Positions 1 through 11,357 of a stretch of DNA of 64,000 nt are shown piece by piece. Position numbers and translations under genes: made by a program. Within the stretch, counting starts at the first letter, position 1. Each line of letters starts with the position of its first letter. Under the pieces are notes generated by a model. That model made no database searches. It worked only from the letters and a program-made list of their open reading frames with translations, and was not told the DNA's origin. Origin of the DNA: Rattus norvegicus (taxonomy: Eukaryota; Chordata; Mammalia; Rodentia; Muridae); contig NC_086032.1 in assembly GCF_036323735.1 (NCBI RefSeq), positions 47,547,335 to 47,611,334 on the forward strand, read 5' to 3'.

Positions 1-211
1 TAAGGAAGGAATCTAAGTAATATGGTGAATTCAGTAGGTTCCCAGTAGGTTTCGCATGTAATAAGCTTGTTATTCAAGATAGAGCAACGTTTAAACGAAC
101 TGAGACACTGTTTCTTTGTGAATTCAGTTAGTTCCCAGTAGTCTGCTCTTGTAGTATGTGTACTTTTAAAGATTTATAAAAATTTGGTGAGCCGAATCTG
201 AGTAACATGGT
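1..211. repeat. Partial satellite unit at left edge
   Basis: The window opens inside box 2 (26 bases left). Box 3 runs 27-119 and box 4 runs 120-211. The array therefore continues to the left. This piece aligns with 14,383-14,593 and shares its shortened 'aaggaaggaatcta' variant, at an offset of 14,382 bp (39 units). Confidence 0.93.
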
Positions 212-304
212 GAATTCGGTTAAGTCCCAATAGGCCACAGTAGTAATAAGTGGACTGTTCGGGATATAGAAAAATTTTCACGAATGGAATCAAAATTTCT
301 AGGC
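212..304. repeat. Box 1 of the tetramer (93 bp)
   Basis: Its marker is GAATTCGGTT followed by TTCCCAATAGGCC-type sequence; this particular copy reads 'taagtccc'. The second half carries TTCGGGATATAG and two A/T-tracts, AAAAATTTT and AAAATTT. It aligns along its length with boxes 2-4 (for example GTAATAAG matches box 3), so it is a diverged copy of the same ancestor. The opening GAATTC is intact in most of the array but lost in a linked set of units between 26 and 41 kb. Confidence 0.93.
270..298. other. Two A/T-tracts two helical turns apart (box 1)
   Basis: AAAAATTTT (270-278) and AAAATTT (292-298) have ApT centres 21 bp apart, close to two turns of B-DNA. They recur in nearly every unit. 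In-phase A-tracts are known to bend DNA, and satellite units often carry such bends; curvature here is inferred, not measured. The first tract also forms a GAAAA-A-TTTTC dyad (269-279). Confidence 0.5.
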
Positions 305-328
305 GAATTCAGTGAGTTCCCAATGGGA
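305..328. other. Conserved 24 bp core at the start of every box (example)
   Basis: The first ~24 bases of all four boxes can be aligned almost without gaps: GAATTC, then RGT, then AGTTCCCA and a TRGG-like end. The remaining ~68 bases of the boxes match each other much more loosely. Such uneven conservation between diverged boxes could mark a protein-binding site or a recombination preference. It does not match the CENP-B box pattern. No function is established. Confidence 0.5.
318..328. other. Short dyad TCCCA-A-TGGGA in box 2
   Basis: This is a perfect 5 bp inverted repeat with a one-base centre, recurring in most box 2 copies. The ACGGGA variant of later units breaks one arm pair. The other boxes have TCCCAATAGG or TCCCAGTAGC and lack the full dyad. 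Confidence 0.6.
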
Positions 329-396
329 CATGCTTGTATGAGTTTGCTTTTCAATATCGAGCAACATTTTAAGGAACGGAATCTAAGTAATATTGT

Positions 397-489
397 GAAT
401 TCAGTAGGATCCCAGTAGGTTTCGCATGTAATAAGCTTGTTATTCAAGATAGAGCAACGTTTAAACGAACTGAGACACTGTTTCTTTGT
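397..489. repeat. Box 3 of the tetramer (93 bp)
   Basis: It starts GAATTCAGTAGG and carries GGATTCGCATGTAATAAGCT. Its 3' half is the most informative for typing units. Variants include GTTTAAACGAACTGAGACAC, GTTTTAACCATCTGAAACAC, GTTTGAACAAACTGAAACAC and GTTGTAACGAACTGAGAAAC. The opening GAATTC is often GAATTG, or GCATTG in units such as those at 36,170 and 38,758, so this EcoRI site is polymorphic. Confidence 0.93.
430..444. other. Dyad AATAA-GCTTG-TTATT around the HindIII-type site (box 3)
   Basis: Five-base arms flank a five-base centre and overlap the AAGCTT palindrome. The dyad recurs in most units. The variant TTGTTTTTC, common in boxes such as 42,122, breaks it. Confidence 0.45.
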
Positions 490-581
490 GAATTCAGTTA
501 GTTCCCAGTAACCTGGTCTTGTAATATGTGTACTTTTAAAGATTTATAAAAATTTGGTGAGCCGAATCTGAGTAACATGGT
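490..581. repeat. Box 4 of the tetramer (92 bp)
   Basis: It starts GAATTCAGTTAGTTCC and has two main haplotypes. The first has CTGCTCTTGTAATATGTG ... TTTATAAAAATTTGGTGAGC. The second has CCTCCTTTGTAATATATG ... TTTATCAAATTTGGTGAGCG and usually follows a box 3 with GTTTGAACAAACTG. Units near 25,980 and 29,310 combine the start of the first with the end of the second, a sign of exchange within the box. Confidence 0.93.
545..552 (+). other. TATA-box-like TATAAAAA in box 4
   Basis: It matches the eukaryotic TATA pattern and recurs in most units at the same place. The second box-4 haplotype has TATCAA instead (for example 6822-6827). Satellite transcription is known in many eukaryotes, but nothing else here supports a promoter and an A/T-rich repeat yields such matches by chance. 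Confidence 0.2.
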
Positions 582-3500
582 GAATTCGGTTAGTTCCCAA
601 TAGGCCACAGTAGTAATAATTGGACTGTTCGGGATATAGAAAAATTTTCACGAATGGAATTAAAATTTCTAGGAGAATTAAGTGAATTCCCAATGGGACA
701 TGCTTGGATGAGTTTGCTTTTCGATATCGAGCAACATTTTAAAGAACAGAATCTAAATATCATTGTGAATTCAGTAGGTCCAAAATAGGATTCGCAGGTA
801 ATAAGCTTGTTATTCAAGATAGAGCAACGTTTAAACGAACTGAGACACTGTTTTTTTGTGAATTCAGTTAGTTCCCAGTAGTCTGCTCTTGTAGTATGTG
901 TACTTTTAAAGATTTATAAAAATTTGGTGAGCCGCATCTGAGTAACATGGTGAATTCGGTTAGTTCCCAATAGGCCGCAGTAGTAATAATTGGACTGTTC
1001 GGGATATAGAAAAATTTTCACGAATGGAAGCAAAATTTCTAGGCGAATTCAGTGACATCCCAATGGGACATGCTTGTATGGGTTTGCTTTTCAATATCGA
1101 GCATCATTTTAAGGAACGGAATCTACGTATCGCTGTGAATTGATTAGGTTCCCAATATGATTCGCATATAATAAGCTTGTTTTTCAAGATAGAGCAACGT
1201 TTTAACGAAATGAGACACTGTTTCTTTGTGAATTCAGTAGTTCCTAGTAGCCTGCTCTTGTAATATGTGTACTTAAAGATTTATTAAAATTTGGAGAGCC
1301 GAATCTGAGTAACATGGTGAATTCGGTTAGTTCCCAATAGGCCACAGTAGTAATAAGTGGACTGTTCGGGATATAGAAAAATTTTCACAAATGGAATCAA
1401 AATTTCTAGGCGAATTCAGTGAGTTCCCAATGGGCCATGCTTGTATGAGTTTGCTTTTCAATATCGAGCAACATTATAAGGAACGGAATCTAAGTATCAT
1501 GGTGAATTCAGTAGGTTCCCAGTAGGATTCGCATGTAATAAGCTTGTTATTCAAGATAGAGCAACGTTTTAACGATCTGAAACACTGTTTCTTTGTGAAT
1601 TCAGTTAGTTCCTGGTAGCCTGCTCTTGTAATATGTGTACTTTTAAAGATTTGTAAAAATACGGTGATCCGAATCTGAGTAACATGGTGAATTCGGTTAG
1701 GTCCCAATAGGCCACAGTAGTAATAAGTGGACTGTTCGGGATATAGAAAAATTTTCACGAATGGAATCAAAATTTCTAGGCGAATTCAGTGAGTTCCCAA
1801 TGGGACATGCTTGTATGAGTTTGCTTTTCAATATCGAGCAACATTTTAAGGAACGGAATCTAAGTATCATGGTGAATTCAGTAGGTTCCCAATAGGATTC
1901 GCATGTAATAAACTTGGTATTCAAGATAGAGCAACGTTTTAACGAACTGAGACACTGTTTCTTTGTGAATTCAGTTAGTTCCCAGTAACCTGCTCTTGTA
2001 ATATGTGTACTTTTAAAGATTTATAAAAATTTGGTGAGACGAATCTGAGTTACATGGTGAATTCGGTTAGGTCCCAATAGGCTGCAGTAGTAATAGGTGG
2101 ACTGTTCGGGATATAGAAAAATTTTCACGAATGGAATCAAAATTTCTAGGCGAATTCAGGGAGTTTCCAATGGGACATGCTTGTATGAGTTTGCTTTTCA
2201 ATATCGAGCAACATTTTAAGGAACGGAATAAGTATCATGGTGAATTCAGTAGGTTCCCAATAGGATTCGCATGTAATAAGCTTGGTATTCAAGATTGAGC
2301 AACGTTTTAACGAACTGAGACACTGTTTGTTTGTGAATTCAGTTAGTTCCCAGTAGCCTGCTCTTGTAATATGTGTACTTTTAAAGATTTATAAAAATTT
2401 GGTGAGCCGAATCTGAGTAACATGGTGAATTCGGTTAGTTCCCTATAGGCCGCAGTAGTAATAAGTGGACTGTTCGGGATACATAAAAATTTTCACGAAT
2501 GGAATCAAAATTTCTAGGCGAATTCAGTGACTTCCCAATGGGACATGCTTGAGTGAGTTTGCTTTTCAATATCGAGCAACATTTTAAGGAACGCAATCTA
2601 AGTATCATGGTGAATTGAGTAGGTTCCCAGTAGGATTCGCATGTAATAAGCTTGTTATTCAAGATAGAGCAACGTTTAAACGAACTGAGACACCTTTCTT
2701 TGTAAATTCAGTTTGTTCCCAGTAGCCTGATTTGTAATATGTGTATTTTTAAAGATTTATAAAAATTTGGTGAGCCGAATCTGAGTAACATGGTGAATTT
2801 GGTTAGTTCCCAATAGGCCGCAGTAGTAATAAGTGGACTGTTCGGGATATACAAAAATTTACACTAATGGAATCAAAATTTCTAGGCGAATACGGTGAGT
2901 TCCCAATGGGACATGCTTGTATGAGATTGCTTTTCAATATCGAGCATCATTTTAAGAAAAGGAATCTAAGTATCATGGTGAATTGAGTAGGTTCCCAATA
3001 GGATTTGCATGTAATAAGCTTGTTTTTCAAGATAGAGCAACGGTTTAACGAACTGAGACACTGTTTCTTTGTGAATTCAGTTAGTTCCCAGTAGCCTGCT
3101 CTTGTAATATGTGTACTTTTAAAGATTTATAAAAATTTGGTGAGCCGAATCTGAGTAACATGGTGAATTCGGTAGTTCCCAATAGGCCACAGTAGTAATA
3201 AGTGGACTGTTCGGGATATCGAAAAATTTTCACGAATGGAATCAAAATTTCTAGTCGACATCAGTGAGTTCCCAATGGGACATGCTTGTATGATTTTGTT
3301 TTTCAATATCGAACAACATTTTAAGGAACGGAATCCAAGTTCATGGTGAATTGTGTAGGTTCCCAATTTGATTCGCATGTAATAAGCTTATTATTCAAAA
3401 TAGAGCAATGTTTTAACCATCTGAAACACTGTTTCTTTGTGAATTCAGTTAGTTCCTGGCAGCAAGCTCTTGTAATATGTGTACTTTTAAAGATTTATAA

Positions 3501-5555
3501 AAATTGGGTGAGCGGAATTTGAGTAACATGGTGAATTCGGTTAGTTCCCAATAGGCCACAGTAGTAATAAGTGGACTGTTCGGGATATAGAAAAATTTTC
3601 ACGAATCGAATCAAAATTTCTAGGCGAATTCAGTGAGTTCCCAATGGGACATGCTTGTATGAGTTTGCTTTTCAATATCGAGAATCATTTTAGGGAACGG
3701 AATCTAAGTGTCATGGTGAATTCAGTAGGTTCCCAATAGGAATCACATGTAATAAGCTAGTTATTCAAGATAGAGCAACGTTTAAACGAACTGAGACACT
3801 GTTTCTTTGTGAATTCAGTTAGTTTCCAATAGCCTGCTCTTGTAATATGTGTACTTTTAAAGATTTATAAAAATTTGGTGAGCCGTTCTGAGTAACAGGG
3901 TGAATTCGGTTCGTTCCCAATAGGCCGCAGTAGTAATAAGTGGACTGTTCGGGTTATAGAAAAATTTTCACGAATGTAATCAAAATTTCTAGGCGAATTT
4001 AGTGAGTTCCCAATGGGACATGCTTGTATAAGTTTGCTTTTCATTATCAGGCAACATTTTAAGGAACGGAATCTAAGTATCATGTTGAATTCAGTAGGTT
4101 CCCAGTAGGATTCGCATGTAATAAACTTGTTATTCAAGATAGAGCAACGATTATACGAACTGAGACAGTGTTTCTTTGTGAATTCAGTTACTTCCCAATA
4201 GCCTGCTCTTGTAATATGTGTACTTTTAAAGATTTATAAAAATTTGGTGAGCCGAATCTGAGTAACACGATGAATTCGGTTAGTTCCAAATAGGACGCAG
4301 TAGTAATAAGTGGACCGTTCGGGATATAGAAAAATTTTCAGGAATGGAATCAAAATTTCTAGGCGAATTCAGTGAGTCCCCAATGGGACATGCTTGGATG
4401 AATTTGCTTTTCAATAACGAGCAACATTTTAGGAACGGAATCTAAGTTCATGGTGAATTCAGTAGGTTCCCAATAGGATTCGCATGTAATAAGCTTGTTA
4501 TTCAAGATAGAGCAACGTTTAAACGAACTGAGACACTGTTTCTTTGTGAATTCAGTTAGTTCCAAGTAGCCTGCTCTTGTAATATGTGTACTTTAAAGAT
4601 TTATAAAAATTTGGTGAGCCGAATCTGAGTAACATGGTGAATTCGGTTAGTTCCCAATAGGCCACAGTAGTAATAAGTGGACTGTTCGGGATATAGAAAA
4701 ATTTTCACGAATGGAATCAAAATTTCGAGGCAAATTCAGTGAGTTCTCAATGGGACACGCTTGTATGAGTTTGCTTTTCAATATCGAGCAACATTTTAAG
4801 GAACGGAAACTAAGTATCATGCTGAATTCAATAGGTTCCCAATAGGATTCGCATGTAATGAGCTTGTTATTCAAGATAGAGCAACGTTTACACGAACTGA
4901 GAGTCTGTTTCTTTCTGAATTCAGTTAGTTGCCAGTAACCTGCTCTTGTAATATGTGTACTTTTAAAGATTAATAAAAATTTGGTGAGCCGAATCTGAGT
5001 AACATGGTGAATTCGGTTAGTTCCCAATAGGCCACAGTAGTAATAAGTGGACTATTCGGGATATAGAAAAAATTTTCACGAATGGAATCAAAATTTCGAG
5101 GCGAATTCAGTGAGTTCCCAATGGGACATGCTTGCATGCGTTTGCTTTTCAATATCGAGCAACATTATAAGGAACGGAATCTAAGTATCATGGTGAATTC
5201 AGTAGGTTCCAAATAGGATTCGCATGTAATAAGCTTGTTATTCAAGGTAGAGCAACGTTTTAACCATCTGAAACACTGTTTCTTTGTGAAATCAGTTAGT
5301 TCCCAGGAGCCTGCTCTTGTAATATGTGTACTTTTAAAGATTTATAAAAATTTGGTGAGTCGAATCTGAGTAACATGGTGAATTCGATTAGTTCCCAATA
5401 GGCCGCAGTAGTAATAAGTGGACTGTTCGGGATATAGAAAAATTTTCATGAATGGAATCAAAATTTCTAGGCGAATTCAGTGAGTTCCCAACGACACATG
5501 CTTGGATGAGTTTGCTTTTCAATATCGAGCAACATTTTAAGGAACGGAATCTAAA

Positions 5556-6295
5556 TATCATGGTGAATTCAGTAGGTTCCCAATAGGATTCGCATGTAAT
5601 AAGCTTGTTATTCAAGATAGAGCAACGTTCAAACGAACTGAGACACTGTTTCTTTGTGAATTCAGTTAGTTCCAAGTAGCCTGCTCTTGTAATATGTGTA
5701 CTTTTAAAGATTTATAAAAATTTGGTGAGCCGAATCTGAGTAACATGGTGAATTCGGTTAGGTCCCAATAGGCCGCAGTAGTAATAAGTGGACTGTTCGG
5801 GATACAGAAAAATTTTCACGAATGGAATCAAAATTTCGAGGCGAATTCAGTGAGTTCCCAATGGGTCATGCTTGTATGAGTTTGCTTTTCAATATCGAGC
5901 AACATTATAAGGAACGGAATTTAAGTATCATGATGAATTCAGTAGGTTCCCAATAGGATTCGCATGTAATAAGCTTGTTATTCAAGATAGAGCAACATTT
6001 TAACCATCTGAAACACTGTTTTTTTGTGAAATCAGTTAGTTCCCATTAGCCTGCTCTTGTAATATGTGTACTTTTAAAGATTTATAAAAATTTGTTGAGT
6101 CGAATCTGAGTAACATGGTGAATTCGGTTATTTCCCAATAGGCCCCAGTAGTAATAAGTGGACTGTTCGGGATATAGAAAAATTTTCATGAATGGAATCA
6201 AAATTTTTAGGCGAATTCAGGGAGTTCGCAATGAGACATGCTTGGATGAGTTTGCTTTTAAATATCGAGCAACATTTTAAGGAACGGAATCTAAG
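5556..6295. repeat. 740 bp (two-unit) stretch missing from duplication copy 2
   Basis: Copy 2 joins the left side 'ctaaatatca' (5551-5560) to the right side of the box 2/3 boundary at 6296. The change falls within 14 shared bases, TATCATGGTGAATT, at copy 2 20,309-20,322 or so. This fits an in-register unequal exchange removing exactly two units from copy 2; an insertion in copy 1 is equally possible. Confidence 0.85.
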
Positions 6296-6489
6296 TATCA
6301 TGGTGAATTGAGTCGGTTCCCAATAGGATTCGGATGTAATAAGGTTGTTATTTAAGATAGAGCAACGTTTTAACCATCTGAAACACTGTTTCTTTGTGAA
6401 TTCAGTTAGTTCCTGGTAGTCTGCTCTTGTAATATGTGTATTTTTAAAGATTTATAAAAATTTGGTGAGCCGAATCTGACTAACATGGT

Positions 6490-7677
6490 GAATTCTGTTA
6501 GTTCCCAATTGGCCGCAGTAGTAATAAGTGGACTGTTCGAGATATAGAAAAAATTTCACGAATGGAATCAAAATTTCTAGGCGAATTCAGTGATTTCCCA
6601 ATGGGACATGCTTGTATGAGTTTGCTTTTCAATATCGAGCAACATTTTAAGGAACGGAATCTAAGTATCATGGTGAATTCAGTAGCTTCCCAATAGGATT
6701 CGCATGTAATAAGCTTGTTATTCAAGATAGAGCATCGTTTGAACAAACTGAAACATTGTTTCTTTGTGAATTCAGTTAGTTCCCAGTAGCCTCCTTTGTA
6801 ATATATATTCTTTTAAAGATTTATCAAGTTTGGTGAGCGGAATCTAAATAACATGGTGAATTCGGTTAGTTCCCAGTAGGCCGCAGTAGTAATAAGTGGA
6901 CTCTTCAGGATATAGAAAAATTTTCACGAATGGAATCAAAATTTCTAGGTGAATTCAGTGGGTTCCCAAAGGGACATGCTTGTATGAGTTTGCTTTTCAA
7001 TATCAGGCAACATTTTAAGGAACAGAATCTAAGTATCATGGTGAATTCAGTAGGATCCCAATAGGATTTGCATGTAATGAGCTTGTTATTCAAGATAGAA
7101 CAATGTTTAAACGAACTGAGACACTCTTTCTTTGTGAATTCAGTTAGTTCCCAGTAGCCTGATTTGTAATATGTGTACTTATACATTTTATAAAAATTTC
7201 GTGAGCCGAATCTGAATAACATTTTGAATTCGGTTAGTTCCCAATAGGCCGCAGTAGTAAGAAGTGGACTGTTCGGGATATAGAAAAATTTTCATGAATG
7301 GAATCAAAATTTCTAGGCGAATTCAGTGAGTTCCCAATGGGAAATGCTTGGATGACTTTGCTTTTCAATATCGAGCAACATTTTGAGGAACGGAATCTAA
7401 GTATCATGGTGAATTCAGTAGGTTCCCAATAGGATTCGCATGTAATAAGCTTGTTATTCAACATAGAGCAACGTTTTAACCATTGAAACACTGTTTCTTT
7501 GTAAATTCAGTTAGTTCCTAGTGGCCTGCTCTTGTGATATGTGTATTTTTAAAGTTTTATGATAATTTGGTGCGCCGAATCTGAGTAACATGGTGAATTC
7601 GGTTAGTTCGAAATAGACCACAGTAGTAATAACTGGACTGTTCGGGATATAGAAAAATTTTCACGAATGGAATCAAA
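6490..7677. repeat. Three-unit block repeated ten units downstream, source
   Basis: Units 6490, 6858, 7226 and part of 7595 recur at 10,172-11,357 (offset 3682, then 3680 bp). Shared rare variants are GAATTCTGTTAG, GTTCGAGATATAG and TAGTTCGAAATAGACCAC. A third relative lies in duplication copy 2 at 20,502. Confidence 0.85.
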
Positions 7678-10171
7678 ATTTCTAGGCTAATTCAGTGAGT
7701 TCCCAATGGGACATGCTTGTATGAGTTTGCTTTTCAATATCGAGCAACATTTTAAGGAACGGAATCTAAGTATAATGGTGAATTCAGTATGTTCCCAATA
7801 GGATTCGCATGTAATAAGCTTGTTTTTCAAGATAGAGCAACGTTTTAACGAACTGAGACACTGTTTCTTTGTGAATTCAGTTATTTCCTGGTAGCCTCCT
7901 CTTGTAATATGTGTACTTTTAAAGATTTATAAAAATTTGGTGAGCCGAATCTGAGTAACATGGTGAATTCGGTTAGTTCCCAATAGACCCCAGTAGTAAT
8001 AAGTAGAGTGTTCGGGATATAGAAAAATTTTCACGAATGGAATCAAAATTTCTAGGCGAATTCAGGGAGTTCCCAATGGGACATGCTTGGATGAGTTTGC
8101 TTTTCAATATCGAGCAACATTTTAAGGAACGGAATCTAAGTATCATGGTGAAATAAGTCGGTTCCCAAGAGGATTCGCATGTAATAAGCTTGTTATTCAA
8201 GATAGAGCAACGTTTTAACCATCTGAAACACTGTTTCTTTGTGAATTCAGTTAGTTCCTGGTAGCCTGCTCTTGTAATATGTGTATTTTTAAAGATTTAT
8301 AAAAATTTGGTGAGCCGAATCTGAGTAACATGGTGAATTCGGTTAGTTCCCAATGGCCGCAGTAGTAATAAGTGGACTGTTCGGGATAAAGAAATATTTA
8401 AACGAATGGAATCAAAATTTCTAGGCGAATTCATTGAGTTCCGAATGGGACATGCTTGTATGAGTTTGCTTTTTAATATCGAGCAACATTTTAAGGAACG
8501 GAATCTAAGTATCATGGTGAATTCAGTAGATTCCCAATAGGATTCGCATGTAATAAGCTTGTTATTCAAGATAGAGCAACGTTTGAACAAACTGAAACAC
8601 TGTTTCTTTGTGAATTCAGTTAGTTCCCAGTAGCCTACTTTGTAATATATGTACTTTTAAAGATTTATCAAATTTGGTGAGCAGAAACTGAGTAACATGG
8701 TGAATTCGGTTAGTTCCCAAAGGGCCGCAGTAGTAATAAGTGGACTCTTCGGGATATAGAAAAATTTTCACTTATGGAATAAAATTTCTAGGCGAATTCA
8801 GTGACTTCCCAATGGGACATGCTTGTATGAGTTTGCTTTTCAATATCGAGCAGCATTTTAATGAACGGAATCTAAGTATCATGGTGAATTCAGTAGGATC
8901 CCAATAGGATTCGCATGTAATGAGCTTGTTATTCAAGATAGAGCAAAGTTTAAATGAACTGAGACACTGTTTCTTTCTGAATTCAGTTAGTTCCCAGTAG
9001 CCTGCTCTTGTAATATGTGTACTTTTAAAGATTTATAAAAATTTGGTGAGCCGAATCTGAGTAATTAGTGAATTCGGTTAGTTACCAATAGGCCGCAGTA
9101 GTAATAAGTGGACTGTTCGGGTTATAGAAAAATTTTCACGAATGGAACCAAATTTCTAGGTGAATTCAGTGAGTTCCCAATGGGACATGCTTGGATGAGT
9201 TTCTTTTCAATATTGAGCAACATGTTAAGGAACGGAATTTATGTATCATGGTGAATTCAGTAGGATCCCAATAGGATTCGCATGTAATGAGCTTGTTATT
9301 CAAGATAGAGCAAAGTTTAAACGAACTGAGACACTGTTTCTTTCTGAATTCAGTTAGTTCCCAGTAGCCTGCTCTTGTAATATGTTTACTTTTAAAGATT
9401 AATAAAAATTTGGTGAGCCGAATCTGAGTAATTGGTGAATTCGGTTAGTTCCCAATCGGCCGCAGTAGTAATAAGTGGACTGTTCGGGATATAGAAAAAT
9501 TTTCACGAATGGAATCAAAATTTCTAGGCGAATTCAGTGAGTTCCTAATGGGACATGCTTGGATGAGTTTGCTTTTCAATATCGAGCAACATTTTAAGGA
9601 AGGGAATGTAAGTATCATGGTGAATTGAGTAGGTTCCCAATAGGATTCGCATGTAATAAGCTTGTTATTCAAGATAGAGCAACGTTTAAACGAACTGAGA
9701 CACCTTTTCTTTGTGAATTCAGTTAGTTCCCAGTAGCCTGCTTTGTAATATGTGTACTTTTACATTTTATAAAAATTTGGTGAGCCGAATCTGAGTAACA
9801 TGGTGAATTCGGTTAGTTCCCAATAGGCCGCAGTATAATAAGTGGACTGATCGGGATATAGAAAAATTTTCACGAATGGATCAAAATTTCTAGGCGAATT
9901 CAGTGAGTTCCCAATGGGACATGCTTGGATGAGTTTGCTTTTCAATATCGAGCAACATTTTGAGGAACGGAATCTAAGAATCATGGTGAATTCAGTAGGT
10001 TCCCAAAAGGATTCGCATGTAATAAGCTTGTTATTCAACATAGAGCAACGTTTTAACCATTGACACACTGTTTCTTTGTGAGTTCAGTTAGTTCCTAGTG
10101 GCCTGCTCTTGTAATATGTGTTTTTTTAAAAGTTTATGATAATTTGGTGAGCCGAATCTGAGTAACATGGT

Positions 10172-11357
10172 GAATTCTGTTAGTTCCCAATTGGCCGCAG
10201 TAGTAATAAGTGGACTGTTCGAGATATAGAAAAAATTTCACGAATGGAATCAAAATTTCCAGGCGAATTCAGTGAGTTCCCAATGGGACATGCTTGTATG
10301 AGTTTGCTTTTCAATATCGAGCAACATTTTAAGGAACGGAATCTAAGTATCATGGTGAATTCAGTAGCTTCCCAATAGGATTCGCATGTAATAAGCTTGT
10401 TATTCAAGATAGAGCATCGTTTGAACAAACTGAAACATTGTTTCTTTGTGAATTCAGTTAGTTCCCAGTAGCCTCCTTTGTAATATATATTCTTTTAAAG
10501 ATTTTTCAAGTTTGGTGAGCGGAATCTGAATAACATGGTGAATTCGGTTAGTTCCCAGTAGGCCGCAGTAGTAATAAGTGGACTGTTCAGGATATAGAAA
10601 AATTTTCACGAATGGAATCAAAATTTTTAGGTGAATTCAGTGAGTTCCCAAAGGGACATGCTTGTATGAGTTTGCTTTTCAATATCAGGCAACATTTTAA
10701 GGAACAGAATCTAAGTATCATGGTGATTTCAGTAGGATCCCAATAGGATTTGCATGTAATGAGCTTGTTATTCAAGATAGAACAAAGTTTAAACGAACTG
10801 AGACACTCTTTCTTTGTGAATTCAGTTAGTTCCCAAGCCTGATTTGTAATATGTGTACTTTTACATTTTATAAAAATTTCGTGAGCCGAATCTGAATAAC
10901 ATGTTGAATTCGGTTAGTTCCCAGTAGGCCGCAGTAGTAAGAAGTGGACTGTTCGGGATACAGAAAAATTTTCATGAATGGAATCAAAATTTCTAGGCGA
11001 ATTCAGTGAGTTCCCAATGGGACATGCTTGGATGAGTTTGCTTTTCAATATCGAGCAACATTTTGAGGAACGGAATCTAAGTATCATGGTGAATTCAGTA
11101 GGTTCCCAATAGGATTCGCATGTAATTAGCTTGTTATTCAACATAGAGCAACGTTTTAACCATTGAAACACTGTTTCTTTGTGAATTCAGTTAGTTCCTA
11201 GTGGCCTGCTCTTGTAATATGTGTATTTTTAAAGTTTTATGATAATTTGGTGCGCCGAATCTGAGTAACATGGTGAATTCGGTTAGTTCGAAATAGACCA
11301 CAGTAGTAATAACTGGACTGTTCGGGATATAGAAAAATTTTCACGAATGGAATCAAA
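10172..11357. repeat. Three-unit block, ten-unit-offset copy
   Basis: This copy of 6490-7677 starts exactly where the match to duplication copy 2 stops and ends at AATCAAAG (11,351-11,358), where the four-unit repeat begins. It looks like an insertion or exchange that interrupted copy 1 of the large duplication. Confidence 0.85.

Larger units (their letters stand above)
305..396. repeat. Box 2 of the tetramer (92 bp)
   Basis: It starts GAATTCAGTGAGTTCCCAAT and carries an 11 bp dyad, TCCCAATGGGA. Two main variants occur across the array: AATGGGACATGCTTGTATGA and ACGGGACATGCTTGGATGA. The second is common after about 30 kb. The tail GGAACGGAATCTAAGTATCA leads into box 3. Confidence 0.93.
212..581. 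repeat. Representative complete 370 bp satellite unit
   Basis: This is the first complete unit and serves as reference for the others: box 1 212-304, box 2 305-396, box 3 397-489, box 4 490-581. Each box starts with GAATTC. Box 3 holds the AAGCTT (HindIII-type) site, normally one per unit. Other units differ by substitutions and 1-4 bp indels, giving lengths of 366-371 bp. Confidence 0.95.
1..10171. repeat. 40-unit-offset segmental duplication, copy 1
   Basis: This stretch is nearly identical to 14,383-24,183. Unit starts pair at an offset of 14,752 bp (40 units) from about 283 to 5555: 582/15,334, 1319/16,071, 5380/20,132. From 6296 to 10,171 they pair at 14,012 bp (38 units): 6490/20,502, 9805/23,817. 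Private unit variants are shared in order, for example the 367 bp unit at 952/15,704 and GAATTTGG at 2795/17,547. Differences are scattered single bases, such as TACGG versus TTTGG near 1651/16,403. The match ends at the box 1 starting at 10,172. Confidence 0.92.

Noticed and set aside
255..268. CENP-B box candidate around TTCGGGATATAG in box 1
   Set aside because: It lacks the spaced TTCG...A..CGGG arrangement that CENP-B needs.
281..296. GGAAT-type (satellite II/III-like) simple repeat
   Set aside because: GGAAT occurs only as isolated copies (ATGGAATC, CGGAATC) in each unit, not in tandem runs.
220..447. Recurring minus-strand open frame of ~75 codons, a candidate small protein family
   Set aside because: It starts at TTG (positions 447-445), not ATG, ends in the conserved core, has no upstream signals, and is broken by frame changes because units vary from 366 to 371 bp. 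It is a shadow of the repeat.
538..556. Yeast-type replication origin consensus in the A/T-rich part of box 4
   Set aside because: The sequence does not fit the 11 bp consensus on either strand.
2998..3016. Octamer-like ATTTGCAT in some box 3 copies
   Set aside because: It is a single-base variant of the common ATTCGCAT, found in a minority of units; no reason to think it binds a factor.
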